From contig JARUPZ010000036.1 in NCBI GenBank assembly GCA_031213475.1, forward strand, positions 682,001 to 746,000: DNA of 64,000 nucleotides, given 5' to 3'. The notes beneath the pieces are model-generated. The model had not been told where the DNA came from. It worked only from the letters and a program-made list of their open reading frames with translations, and did no database searches. Position 1 is the first letter of the stretch. Every line of letters begins with the position of its first letter. Positions 36,252 through 44,007 of this stretch are shown piece by piece. The position numbers were made by a program, and so were the translations under genes. This stretch comes from Nereocystis luetkeana. Taxonomy: Eukaryota > Sar > Phaeophyceae > Laminariales > Laminariaceae.

Positions 36252-39200
36252 GGTGAAGCCGCCAGATCCTTTAGATAATGTGTCCGGAGATCCGCGCCGT
36301 CCGACCGATATGGTTTGTCTCCAAACTCTTTGTCTCGGACAGGCGTTTTTCTGTATTTCAGTACCGTCTACATACGAGCGCGCACAGTAGTTGACGATGC
36401 GCCTTAATGGTACAGTAGTATTCATCAGCGCTAGTCCCTGTTACGAAGGTCTACAATATTACATAATAGTACATAGTGATACATACAGTACTGTAGTAAT
36501 ACATCTTAATAGTAAGACGTACAGCAGAAATATATAGTAGTACATGGTAATACATACCGGTACCAGGTAGGGGTTAAAACCCGCGATAGACCCAAAAAGG
36601 AGGTTCCGCCCTATGTTTGCACACCTTGTTTGGCTATGATTATTATCGATATAGAAATTCTCCCGTTCAACTAGCGAAAGTAGGGCATGCCTTATTTTTT
36701 TTACGTCTGCAGCTGCAGTTCAGAGGCGTTATATAATAGAGGTTCACCCTACATGTTCTGAGGCTCCTCCATACCACATCCGAAAAAATGACTTCAGCAA
36801 AAATCAAATTGGTCCCGATGAATATTCCTACGGCCCAACTATACAAAAACGCCATTTTTCGATACAAGATTGGTATTCCGACGATTTTAGCATAAGGAAC
36901 CCCGCCATTCAGAAAACAGTTTGGCGGAAACGTGTTCTACCTTTATCGTAGAACGCCTCCATAATAGAAGTGATAGGGTGGGGGAGGACGCTGTGACTTG
37001 ACCGCTATTAGGGTTGCGAATCGAAGCAACGGAGGATGGATGGATACTGGAATTCTTAGAGCTGTCGAAGCAACGGAGGATGGATGGATACTGGAATTCT
37101 TAGAGCTGTCAGTCGGCAGGGTCTCGCGAGCAATAACTATACTAAGAATAGTACTATCACTACCGTACACGGTGTGATAAAATAGCACACCCCTAAGGTA
37201 TACGGTGTGATGAAATAGCACAACCCTAAGGTATACGGTGTGATGAACCAGCACACCCCCGAGGTATACGATGTGATAAAATAGCACACCCCTACCGTAT
37301 ACGGTGTGATAAAATAGCACAACCCTACCGCATTCGGTGTGATGAAATAGCACACCCGTACCGTATACGGTGTGATAAAATAGCACACCCCTACCGTATA
37401 CGGTGGGATAAAATACCACACCTCTACCGTATACGGTGTGATAGGATCACATACCGCGGTACTGTATCACACGTGTGAGAAGATAGCACACCCCTGCCAT
37501 ATATGGTGTGATAAATTACCACACCCCTACCGTATACGGTGTGATAGGATCACATACCGCCGTACCGTCTCACACGCGCAATAAAATAGCACACCCCTAC
37601 CGCACGACACGTGTGATGATATACCACACCCCCTCGGACGATTTTGCTCGTTGATTTTGCTCGCCAATGGAGAGGGTGCAAACGCTAATAGCGCCGAGCG
37701 ATGTGTTTCTTTGGAATGATCTCGACGAAATCTTCCCAACGCCCTCCGTTTCGTTGGGTGTGCCCCCCTAATATTAATAGTCTATTGATACATTCCGAGA
37801 AGCTCGTCTAGGAAATTCGTCCCAGTGATATCTTACCATATGCGTGGTATACCTGGTAGACGGTAGTCGGTTTCCGGTAGGTGCCGTTAGCCAGCTGACT
37901 TACTTTAGTCGGCAAGTGGTCTAGCAAAGCCAGCTGATGGCCAGTCGACTTGCCGACTTGAGTCAGTCGAGAGAAGCAGAAGCCAAATCAGCCCTTCCCG
38001 GCCGAGGGGGCCCTACCCAAAGGAGATAAACATGTATCCCGCATTCAACAAGCCTTCCGACAAGTATGGAAGTCCAACAGGTCGGATAGTCGGTAGCGCC
38101 TTGAAACGACTATCAGTATCTATTACTGGGCCAACTGATAGCCCTACAACTCCCTGATGTTGGTGTTGGTGTTGGTGGTATTGTTGCGGCTGTGATTGTG
38201 CTCGGTGTTGTTGTCGTTGTCATTGCTGGTGTGTACGTGATACCTTTGTCAACCTGTGGGCGTGCTTCTACGTGCAATATATATATATATATATATAATA
38301 TATATATATATACACTGGATGGACACCGCGTTGCAGCGCTTGGAGGCGTTGACCCCATGGTACCAGTTGTCGTAGACCTCGTTATCGTGTAACACCTAGC
38401 CAACTAATAACTAGTCGGCGACTTACAGTCATCAAACTCACAGCCGCCCTACTCTTTACGCTCTTGACTGCTAGTGCGAAACGATGTTGCTGTAACGGCG
38501 GGTGAAACAGGGACACGGTGGAGGACGCGGAAGCTACCGGAGGCGTTATCGACGGGGGGACGTGGGAGCACCGCAAGCGAGCCAAGGAGATGCTTAAGAC
38601 GGCGGAGGGCGCGCAGAGCCTCACCATACAGGCGAAGGGTGCGCATCACATGGGCCAGTACTTGCCGAAAGATGTGAGTCCAGCTGTCTGTCGTTTCGAG
38701 GTTTTGATAACAGAATAACCTTTCTGTGCGTACATCGCAGCTATTTTAGTGTTGCTTCCATGGAATAGCGCGGTGGGAATTTCACGCGATAGCGTATGAT
38801 ACACTACTGCAGGTATTGCGGCACCGTTGCTGCATTGCCGGGGCCTGTCATGGTGACCGCCATGCCACCTTAGCTCTAATCCTAAGACAAGGGCAGTGCT
38901 GCATTGCTTGGGCAGATCAAGATTACGGCCATGCCAACCAAAGACGTTTATTATCATGAAGGTAATTATTGTCGTAGAGGAGGCATGACCAAGCATGACC
39001 CGTCCTACGCTAAAGGCAGTAGCTTTTTCGATTGACGGGCCTTTTGTTGATTGTACTGTATTTACATTCCCATACATCTACTGTATCTCCAATTCCAACT
39101 ATTTCCCCCCCATTTGTGCTCCAAACGGGACTGCAGTCGTAAAGCGGATATTCAACTGAGCGACTCCCAAATGTCACTGGGAAGGCCATGAATATGTTTT

Positions 39201-39973
39201 CCTTCTGAGGTCCATTTTCGTTCTGTGGTATACCTAGCTACTGTAGGCCAAGGAAGGCGTTGCTCGTCGTGTGTTGTGTTTTTATTGTCAGGTTTTGGGT
39301 GAAATAAGAGACTTCAATTGAAGAGCCTCAGGAATATATCGGTGCACTACTTCTCCGTAGCCTTGGTCTCGATGTCCTATCCTATCTACTGCTATTTTGA
39401 AATCCTCCCGTAAGAAATGGCCGAAGTAGGATTTTTCGTTGTTTTCAACATTTTTCGGGGACAACACTTGTCGTGATTAAACTGTGAGGCATAACGTTTG
39501 CAATAGTATTACGAGTATAGTACGCAAGATAAAAAAAAGGTTTCGAGCAGAAACAGCCATTTACACTGCTGTGAGATGCAAATTCCCTGCGCACTAAAGC
39601 TTGATGCTGCACCTATTACACCCTGTTTCAGGAACTGGAGCGCTTCTTGAAGAAATCGGACAAGGCAGCGAAGGGAGAGGCCGCGGATATCGAAGAGGAT
39701 TTCGAGAAGCACAAGCTAGACGAGGACAACATAGGTTTCCAGATGCTCAAGAAGGCGGGGTGGACGGAGGGGGAAGGGCTGGGCAAGGAGGGCGAGGGCA
39801 TGGCTGTCCCTGTTAATATGGCCGCGGGGGCCGAAGGCGGGGGGGTCGGGGTCAAGGAAACCCACGAAGTGGGGGAGGGGGACAATGAGTTTGAGCAGTA
39901 CCGGAAGCGGATGATGCTCGCCTACCGCTTCCGCCCGAACCCTCTCAACAACCCTAGGAGATCTTACTATTAA
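21237..39973 (+). CDS. SUGP1: SUGP1 orthologue (SURP and G-patch splicing factor 4), whole gene
   Basis: Twelve proposed exons: 21237-21849, 22334-22468, 24290-25084, 27099-27194, 28580-28750, 29212-29508, 31069-31152, 31983-32267, 32705-33068, 34360-34591, 38511-38673, 39632-39973. All phases agree and give about 1190 residues, apart from a one-base slip in a C-run near 24730. Human SUGP1 is much shorter; the excess is an N-terminal proline-rich extension. Family landmarks in order: FADDGNFLAKML motif, Lys/Glu coiled coil, one SURP domain, KNRWG, GTWEHRKRAKEML, LPKDELERF, G-patch, and the closing RKRMMLAYRFRPNPLNNPRR, nearly identical to animals. SUGP1 works with SF3B1 and the helicase DHX15 at the branch site in the nucleus. 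Only one SURP was found where animals have two. The first two exons are less certain than the other ten. Confidence 0.85.
22334..22468 (+). CDS. SUGP1: SUGP1 proposed exon 2
   Basis: Acceptor TTGCAG (or AAGCAG six bases later, a possible tandem acceptor) leads into GINMYPAHIPAGSMSAYGAV and ALQQQGFPFVFQNKPG. The donor is GTACAT after phase 1, which fits exon 3; a better GTACGT four bases earlier would break the frame. The GC-rich coding-like composition stands out from the AT-rich flanks. Confidence 0.45.
22849..22949. repeat. MITE, GGGGGACC family, intronic
   Basis: ACGGGGGACCATAGTAAATAG on the left and ATTTACCATAGTCCCCCGT on the right, about 100 bp. Confidence 0.85.
23040..23395 (-). repeat. 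tRNA-derived SINE, near full length
   Basis: On the minus strand the head (23395 to 23310) has box A GGTGGTTCAAGTGGTTAACC and box B GGGTTCGAGCCCTAG, followed by an A-rich linker and the body shared with 3245-3465, 23595-23815, 27525-27735, 40905-41220 and 42050-42300. It lies in the SUGP1 intron after exon 2. Confidence 0.8.
23595..23815 (+). repeat. SINE body, plus strand
   Basis: GATGCGAGTCGACAAGG, then CTTGTCGCGATAAAACTGCC, then GTGACCCCGGATCTGAGTCA and a purine-rich end. It forms an inverted pair with 23040-23395. Confidence 0.75.
23917..24138. repeat. MITE nested inside a MITE of the same family
   Basis: An outer GGGGGACC-family element (left part 23917-23953, right part 24056-24138) is split by a complete second copy at 23954-24055. 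The join in the outer copy matches the uninterrupted copy near 44550. Confidence 0.75.
24290..25084 (+). CDS. SUGP1: SUGP1 exon 3 (proline-rich, FADDGNFL motif)
   Basis: Acceptor CCTCTCAG, donor AAG|GTAAGG. Gly/Pro/Met/Arg-rich sequence is followed by poly-proline and then PVFADDGNFLAKMLK, matching the FANDGSFLQQFLK motif of animal SUGP1. The frame changes by one base within the C-run near 24729-24750: upstream codons read ALGGSPPPP, downstream PPPPGAQKPPQ. This is probably a homopolymer-length artefact or polymorphism. Confidence 0.75.
25879..25985 (-). repeat. Dispersed repeat, partner at 60935-61040
   Basis: The minus strand resembles 60935-61040: shared AGTGCTTTTTGGCAAAACCC-like start, GCCCGGCCGGACACATTG core, and a GATCCGTGC..CTCTGGAGCGCG end. 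Confidence 0.6.
26423..26806 (-). CDS. Antisense intronic ORF, unrecognised
   Basis: A 127-codon open frame starting ATG at 26806 on the strand opposite SUGP1. The peptide is of mixed, protein-like composition (for example SCEIEDLIETQLGNLRTYD and GRVELIHLLERL). No family is recognised and no promoter is visible. It may be a fragment of a degraded element or chance. Confidence 0.2.
   Translation of the reverse strand: MSEKKTPSTYERSLLIQHYGRGRIDLLTTPYTKPGILRPKEALTRPTSPVSYYTDYKKKLSCEIEDLIETQLGNLRTYDTSIFTKDPCLLEHDLNDGLVRGRVELIHLLERLCGFFPPKVSDNLLPL
27099..27194 (+). CDS. SUGP1: SUGP1 exon 4 (charged coiled coil)
   Basis: Acceptor TGCTGCAG, donor CAG|GTAAGT, 32 codons in phase 0. EQEEEERKKKLRQAEEDKKR and following residues form a highly charged single helix. 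Confidence 0.8.
27525..27735 (+). repeat. SINE body, diverged
   Basis: GCGAGTCGACGAGGCAAG, then CTTGTCGCGATAAAAATGAA, then GGAGGGAGAGAGAGAG. Shorter and more decayed than the 23-kb copies. Confidence 0.65.
27880..28020. repeat. GATCTG-rich dispersed repeat A
   Basis: TGGGATCTGTATGATCTGTG, then TGGCACAGCTCTTGCTCGCA and TGCCGGGTGGGATCTGTATA. The same sequence is at 30430-30545 and, inverted, at 41385-41500. Confidence 0.75.
28580..28750 (+). CDS. SUGP1: SUGP1 exon 5
   Basis: Acceptor TGTTTTTAG, donor GAG|GTGGGT, 57 codons in phase 0. A basic start (AHAKRVAAENKRTRRFALG) and GFGSGRSRAARPKTG are followed by an acidic SDDDEESEE tail. Confidence 0.8.
29212..29508 (+). CDS. SUGP1: SUGP1 exon 6 (start of SURP domain)
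   Basis: Acceptor GAAACAG, donor AAG|GTGAGT, 99 codons in phase 0. A Ser/Ala/Gly-rich linker precedes MEIDEETKIMIRQTAQWFHA, which is the first helix of the SURP module. The exon end with its donor is duplicated in decayed form downstream in the intron. Confidence 0.8.
29600..29980. repeat. Decayed tandem copies of exon 6 end and donor site
   Basis: Three diverging copies follow the real exon end. Each has CAGACGGCGCAGT or AGACGGCGCAGTG (about 29628, 29775, 29925), then a stretch resembling the coding end, then CAAGAGCAAGGTG or a relic of it at about 29665 and 29812. The period is about 150 bp. No copy keeps a coding frame. Confidence 0.75.
30430..30545. repeat. GATCTG-rich dispersed repeat B
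   Basis: Nearly identical to 27930-28010 over about 80 bp. It lies in the next-but-one SUGP1 intron. Confidence 0.75.
31069..31152 (+). CDS. SUGP1: SUGP1 exon 7 (SURP core)
   Basis: 28 codons in phase 0 between acceptor GCCTGGAAG and donor CAG|GTGCGA. NAQFGFLFDASAPGGRFYRQ corresponds to the conserved NxxFxFLxxxxxxxxYYR core of SURP domains, with Phe for the first Tyr. Confidence 0.85.
31155..31400. repeat. Intronic minisatellite (ACAGTGCTGTT)n
   Basis: Imperfect copies of ACAGTGCTGTT and variants (GTGCGGTGATATTGCTGTT) begin immediately after the exon 7 donor and fill about 245 bp. Confidence 0.85.
31760..31935. repeat. GATCTGATCTG/TTGAGTGAT repeat
   Basis: Imperfect tandem array of GATCTGATCTGTTGAGTGAT-type units in the intron before exon 8. 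Related GATCTG words recur at 27820-28010, 30340-30545, 34890-34930, 41380-41525, 45340-45450 and 50400-50460. Confidence 0.75.
31983..32267 (+). CDS. SUGP1: SUGP1 exon 8
   Basis: Acceptor CATTCCTTGCAG, donor CAG|GTAAGT, 95 codons in phase 0. VLEEIKTEEEVKRV completes the SURP module; a Gly/Ala-rich linker follows, ending AAKIVAQISAQ. Confidence 0.8.
32705..33068 (+). CDS. SUGP1: SUGP1 exon 9 (KNRWG motif)
   Basis: An almost pure poly-C tract ends CTCCCCAG. TTGRPRKNRWGATA matches the basic K(S/N)RWG motif of SUGP1. An Ala/Gly/Ser-rich linker follows, then ELGKRSREFIEG. The donor GTGCGT at 33069 leaves phase 1, which is the phase needed by exon 10. Confidence 0.8.
33824..34068. repeat. About 245-bp MITE, copy 2
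   Basis: Same family as 17543-17790: GGTTCTACGATAGTGGTTCA at one end and CTCTATCGTAGAACGCGTC at the other. It lies in the intron before SUGP1 exon 10. Confidence 0.85.
34360..34591 (+). CDS. SUGP1: SUGP1 exon 10, apparent GC donor
   Basis: Acceptor TTCCTCCTTAG. Charged helices read EEQLRQQKEMQRLEARIRDA, then EAERRMRELYEERLKEYGE and DGEKEEEER. No GT at the exon end gives a usable phase: GT at 34596 would break the frame. AG|GCGAGT at 34591/34592 leaves phase 2, exactly what exon 11 requires, so a GC-AG intron is proposed. Confidence 0.7.
35060..35300. repeat. 15-bp minisatellite (GATCTATCTGTAGAT)n
   Basis: About 14 imperfect tandem copies. Because 15 is a multiple of three, a spurious frame of repeated DLSVD stays open through it. 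Intronic (SUGP1). Confidence 0.9.
36209..36251. repeat. (ACT)n microsatellite
   Basis: About 12 uninterrupted ACT units in the large SUGP1 intron. Confidence 0.9.
36725..36957. repeat. About 233-bp MITE, copy 3
   Basis: Same family as 17543 and 33824, ending TTTATCGTAGAACGCCTCC. The left terminus is partly eroded (GGCGTTATATAATAGAGGT). Confidence 0.8.
37150..37640. repeat. About 30-33-bp minisatellite, GTGTGATAAAATAGCACACCCC
   Basis: At least a dozen units of TACGGTGTGATAAAATAGCA followed by CACCCCTACCGTA. Each unit contains a short inverted repeat (GTGTGAT/AGCACAC), so the array can form serial hairpins. Similar words appear at 34715-34790. Intronic (SUGP1). Confidence 0.9.
38277..38312. 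repeat. (AT)n microsatellite
   Basis: Nearly uninterrupted AT/TA dinucleotides in the intron before SUGP1 exon 11. Confidence 0.9.
38511..38673 (+). CDS. SUGP1: SUGP1 exon 11 (GTWEHRKR motif)
   Basis: Acceptor GTGAAACAG; the first base completes the codon split from exon 10. VIDGGTWEHRKRAKEMLKTA then AHHMGQYLPKD match the conserved E-x-GTWEH and HxIGDFLPPDELE region of SUGP1. Donor GAT|GTGAGT, phase 0. Confidence 0.9.
38674..39631. other. Last SUGP1 intron
   Basis: Non-coding. It contains half of a piggyBac-like MITE near 39118-39142 (CAAACGGGACTGCAGTCGTAA). No other feature was recognised. Confidence 0.5.
39632..39973 (+). CDS. SUGP1: SUGP1 exon 12 (G-patch and conserved C-terminus)
   Basis: Acceptor CCCTGTTTCAG. 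ELERFLKKSDKAAKG precedes the G-patch (NIGFQMLKKAGWTEGEGLGK, then EGEGMAVPVN), which recruits DEAH helicases. The C-terminus RKRMMLAYRFRPNPLNNPRR then SYY and TAA at 39971-39973 is almost invariant across eukaryotes. The stop codon lies within a TATTAATA palindrome. Confidence 0.95.
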   Translation, partial: ELERFLKKSDKAAKGEAADIEEDFEKHKLDEDNIGFQMLKKAGWTEGEGLGKEGEGMAVPVNMAAGAEGGGVGVKETHEVGEGDNEFEQYRKRMMLAYRFRPNPLNNPRRSYY

Positions 39974-40222
39974 TATGCAGTGCTATTCATACGCCGTACT
40001 GTACGGGTAAAAACCTATCGCTCGATCCGTTTCTGAGTTGCGCGAGATTTTTTTTTTTCCCGCTCTTGGCCTTTTTTTTGTGTGATGGATCGGAGGGGGG
40101 GGGGGGGGGGCGTTTTTTGCTGCGTTGGCGGAAAAGTGAATTGGAGGTGGGGGGGGAGAGGTAGGAAGGATCCCCGTGCCTTTGCATACCTTGGTCGCGG
40201 CGAGAGATGGTGTGTTGGTGCC

Positions 40223-40228
40223 AATAAA
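40223..40228 (+). promoter_or_regulatory. Possible SUGP1 polyadenylation signal
   Basis: AATAAA 250 bases after the SUGP1 stop codon. It is the only canonical hexamer noticed in the near 3' flank. Confidence 0.4.
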
Positions 40229-40904
40229 TGCCGCCTCCTGTGTCCTTCTACAAGACGTACCCGTTTTTTCCTGTGTCGGTTGCTCTTATCTTATCACCGC
40301 GTGTTGCTCTCTCTGGCGCATCGGGCGCGTGCGTATTAGTCCATGATGGTCTGGCAAAGCGGCCTTGTTGGATGGTGTTGGGGCTGACATGGGGTGCGGC
40401 GCAACGCGACGGCCGCCGCTGTTGCTCGTGCTGTTGTGGTTGGTTGGTTGATCGACTGATCGATCTCGGGGGTATGTGTACGAGTATACATAGCGCGCTC
40501 CGAGGTTGATTTTTCTTTTGGGTGCCCCCTGGCCGGTGTGCTACAGTCGTGGCATCGGCACGGTCCTTGGCCGCAGATAATCGTGTACAGCAGTTAGCAG
40601 TTATACATCAGTTATTTATGGTGGATGGGCCTGCTCTGGCTGGCGGGCGTCCGAGGAATTGAGTGTCCACCATGAGGTGGGTGGGTGTCATCCTCCGCGA
40701 TTCCGTGACAACACGGCGAGACTCGGGTTAAAGGACAGCGCCCTGCGCTAAATCTACCACCAAACGAGGCGCTGGGTGCGACGTTAATCTACGAAACCTT
40801 GCACATGTCGGATAGGTCACGATATCTACTACCAGTATAAATCATCTACCCGTAGATCATCTATTTATAGATACCTGGTACTATATTTGGCCGGCGTCCC
40901 CGGT
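40229..40904. other. Intergenic, no gene
   Basis: T/G-rich then mixed sequence with a CTATTTATAGATACCTGGTA tail near 40860. No feature was recognised. Confidence 0.4.
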
Positions 40905-41220
40905 GGCTTGGTAGGTGGTCCGCGCGCCTATCAAGATCAATTTCGTGGGTTCAAGTCTCACCGAGTGCACATGCTCGTAGGGACTTTTTCTTGCATAAAA
41001 AATTGATAGCGGAAAGCGCGAGAGCGTGAGTTGGCTACATTCTATGAAAATCGACAAGCAGCGGGAATGCTGAACCCTATGCGCGACAAAAAATTAAACG
41101 CACGTACCGGGGGGGAGAAGGGACGACACCTGTGACCACGGCTTGTCCAGAAGATCGCCGAGGGTAAAACCTCCTACCAGTACGAGTTAGGCTGGAAAGT
41201 AAAAGTAATGATGGGAAAAA
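40905..41220 (+). repeat. tRNA-derived SINE, near full length
   Basis: tRNA-like head with box-A-like TGGCTTGGTAGGTGG and box B GGGTTCAAGTCTCACC (40949-40964). TTTTTCTTGCATAAAAAATTG linker, then ATGAAAATCGACAAGCAGCG and CGCGACAAAAAATTAAACGC body. It is inverted relative to 42050-42300. Confidence 0.8.
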
Positions 41221-41700
41221 AAAATGCCGTTATGAAGTGCTGTCCGGATACAACACGATCTACTGTAGATCGTATGTTTGCCGTGAAGAGGAGAGGTTGT
41301 GCGAATACATCACGATCTACAGTACAGATCATCTAGATGCTATTGTTGCCCTCACGAGATAGATGTTGTGCGAAAACCGCACTATACAGATCCCACCCGG
41401 CAACGATGTGAGCAAGAGCTGTGCCACACAGATCATTCGTACAGATCCCACCCGGCAAACATGATCTAGATCGTGCAGATCACGTCATATATATCGAGGA
41501 TATTAGTGTATCTATCTGATCTGATCTGTCCCATGGGTGACCTTTCACTTGTCATGAGAAGGAGATATACTGGCCGCGCACATCGACCTTAATCCATCCT
41601 TTAAAATCGTTTATTAATAGTAGCGTTCCTCGCAATTTTCGAAGACCGTGAAACGTGTGATATTACTTGCAAGTTTCAGAGAGCTTGCGGTCGTCAGGGG

Positions 41701-42036
41701 TCAGTTTGGATCCATCCCCGGGTTTCCCTCATGTTTGGTCATATCAAGCCGCACGGTGCGCGCAACGGACGGGGGAAAAAACATAAAAAGGATGCCTTCA
41801 TTAAATAGATTTCCTGGAACGTGCCGCGTGGACGAACGCGGTTGGTTGTTGGGACTGACTGCCTTGAATGAGACTGCGAAGTAATCGACACCATCGACGA
41901 TGACATCCACATACATCCACGCAGGTACCAAGTAGTAGGTGTTCTTCCGGTGTCTCGACTTTACTGGGCCAGCCACATGGAGGTTGTATTGGTGTACATA
42001 CCATATGTACGAGGTTTTCTCCATGACGAGCGACAC
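41701..42036 (-). CDS. Unrecognised ORF between inverted SINEs
   Basis: A 111-codon minus-strand frame with a protein-like stretch (WMYVDVIVDGVDYFAVSFKA). No family is recognised. It sits between two oppositely oriented SINE copies and could be an exon fragment or element relic. Confidence 0.2.
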   Translation of the reverse strand: MSLVMEKTSYIWYVHQYNLHVAGPVKSRHRKNTYYLVPAWMYVDVIVDGVDYFAVSFKAVSPNNQPRSSTRHVPGNLFNEGILFMFFPPSVARTVRLDMTKHEGNPGMDPN

Positions 42037-42049
42037 AAGTTTTTTTTTT

Positions 42050-42300
42050 TTTTTTCAACGTCACTTTTACTTTCCAGCCTCACTCATGGGAGGTGTTTAC
42101 CCTCAACGGGCTTCTGGACAAGCCGTGGTCACAGGTGTCCACCCTTCTCCCCCCCGGTACGTGCCTTTATTTTTTGTCGCGCATAGGGTTCAGCATTCCC
42201 ATTGCTCGTCGATTTTCATCGAATGTAGCTATTAATAACTCACGCTCTCGCGCTTTCCGCTGATCAATTTCTTTTTTGCAAGAAAAAGCCACGAGCATTG
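42050..42300 (-). repeat. SINE body, minus strand
   Basis: Complement of the 40969-41220 sequence: AAAAGTGACG at one end and GCTTTCCGCTGATCAATTTC near 42260. The arms form an inverted repeat of about 250 bp with an 830-bp spacer. Confidence 0.8.
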
Positions 42301-42699
42301 TTGCGAGTTTACACGGCCGCCTTTTGGAGTAAAATATACCTGATATCCAAAATGAGAAAAAACGGCATGCCTTGTTACTTTTTATGAGTGATCCTAGAGT
42401 ACCTATTCATGTACCAGGTACATAAAATGTGAAACCCGAGATGCGCACCGTCTGACCGAAAGCCTCCCGAAAAAACGACACATAGTACCCAGGTGGTACC
42501 TGGTAGTTTTTAGTGTCTCCCACGAACGCATACAGTTGACGACAGTAACTTTGTTGCAAATGACCGTCAGCAGCGCAAAAGCTTCTCCTAGCAAGAGCAA
42601 GGGCCGCCGTATACATCCTATCTGTTTGCTGACTCGAGGAGGTCCGCGAAGCGCTTCCGGTGGAGGGAGCCAATTCAGCAGCAGTATACCTGGTACCTA

Positions 42700-42823
42700 T
42701 CTCGCATGTATCGTCATCGACATCTTCAACATACGGGCAGTTTTACAAACGGCCACGGCCATATCTCGCATGTATCGTCATCGACATCTTCAACACACGG
42801 GCAGTTTTACGAACGGCCACGGC
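42700..42823. repeat. 62-bp tandem duplication
   Basis: Two copies of ATCTCGCATGTATCGTCATC through ACGGCCACGGCC with three or so mismatches. Confidence 0.9.
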
Positions 42824-43102
42824 CTTTCCTTTACTGTACGTTCGGCGAGGGCGGGGGGGGGGGGTGTTTCTCCACATCGAATCGTTCTTCCTACCCATCT
42901 ACACCCAGCACGTCTACAATAATATTGGTAGTGTCTGTCGGTCACGATTATCATCCCAGAGATACATGTATGCACCGGTTTTACAAGCTCTGTGGTCACA
43001 GATCACAAACCACGAGACAGAGATATTTCAGTCGATTGATAGTGCAGTATTGCCAAATTTGCGGGGGTTCTTGTTTGATCGTTCCCTTACAGGACGCCTT
43101 AA

Positions 43103-43191
43103 CCCTCTTAGAACCGCAGTCCTGTTTTGGGGACAAACTACTTAGTATTTGACTGCTTTGTCCCCAAAACGGGACTGCAGTCCTAATAGGG
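43103..43191. repeat. piggyBac-like MITE with TTAA flanks
   Basis: An 89-bp hairpin CCCTCTTAGAACCGCAGTCC ... GGACTGCAGTCCTAATAGGG, flanked by TTAA at 43099-43102 and 43192-43195, the target duplication used by piggyBac transposases. Confidence 0.8.
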
Positions 43192-43494
43192 TTAAACACT
43201 TACACCGCAGTAGGGAATAAGGGATAGCGGATACATCCTTCATGGGGTCGCACAAACCCGTAATACGCGCGATCGAAGAATCATGCGCCGCTTGCAAAGA
43301 TGAGCTTCGACGAAACCCTCGATCTCCCACAGCTGGCATTTTTTTCCCCAATACCTGGTGAAATAGTAATGAGAACACGTGTTTTTAACGCTATTAATAG
43401 GCGTATACTCGAAGTATAGCGTAGTATGTACCGAAACCCGAGACCATTGCCAGATAGCCCCAAAACACAAGTGCGTCTAGACCAACGCTGCCCC

Positions 43495-43890
43495 TTACAG
43501 CCCTCCGTCCGTCTGCGCCATAGCAAGGACAGCGTTAACCTCATCCTGCAAAGTTCTCAAGTCGGACAAGTATAGCATCCGGAGCACGGTCGCCACGCGA
43601 TTGCACGTCTCATCCCCTGTGTCAACCCCGGCCGAAAATTCTTCCAGCTCATCGTAAACCCTATCGTCACCGCCTTGTCCATACTCTCCACTTCCGTCTT
43701 GCTCCATGGCAACCATCGTACTACCACTGGGAACCCGTCCGCCCCCATGGTCCACACCATCCTTGTCGTCTCCTCTCTTCTCTTCTCGGTAGTCCAGACC
43801 ATCGCCATCGTTCCTTTTCTCCCCTTCCTCGGGTGCCGCAGGGAGTTGTGATGGAGACAGCTCTATACGCGTAGCCGCTACAGCAGCAGC

Positions 43891-43923
<33 letters not shown>

Positions 43924-44007
43924 CTTGCCCTCGAGATTTCCAGCCTGACCTGCGGGCGGAGGAGGAGGCGACACTGACCCTGGACTAAAACTCGCCGCTT
44001 GCTCGAC
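43495..44007 (-). CDS. RTRAF: RTRAF-like last exon
   Basis: Acceptor TCGGTTCAG then [20 protein letters not shown], a run of about 13 alanines encoded by a GCT/GCC repeat (43885-43920), an acidic linker, and the conserved C-terminal helices ending QTDGGL. 171 codons in phase 0. No start codon is needed; this is not a separate gene. Confidence 0.75.

Noticed and set aside
36943-37419. Minus-strand frame of repeated YFITPYTV units
   Set aside because: Reading of the hairpin minisatellite; not a protein.
37150-37640. CRISPR-like regularly spaced repeats
   Set aside because: Units abut without unique spacers and lie in a eukaryotic intron; a minisatellite explains them.
40905-40970. Possible functional tRNA gene
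   Set aside because: Box A and B are present but no complete cloverleaf with paired acceptor stem could be drawn, and a SINE body follows directly.
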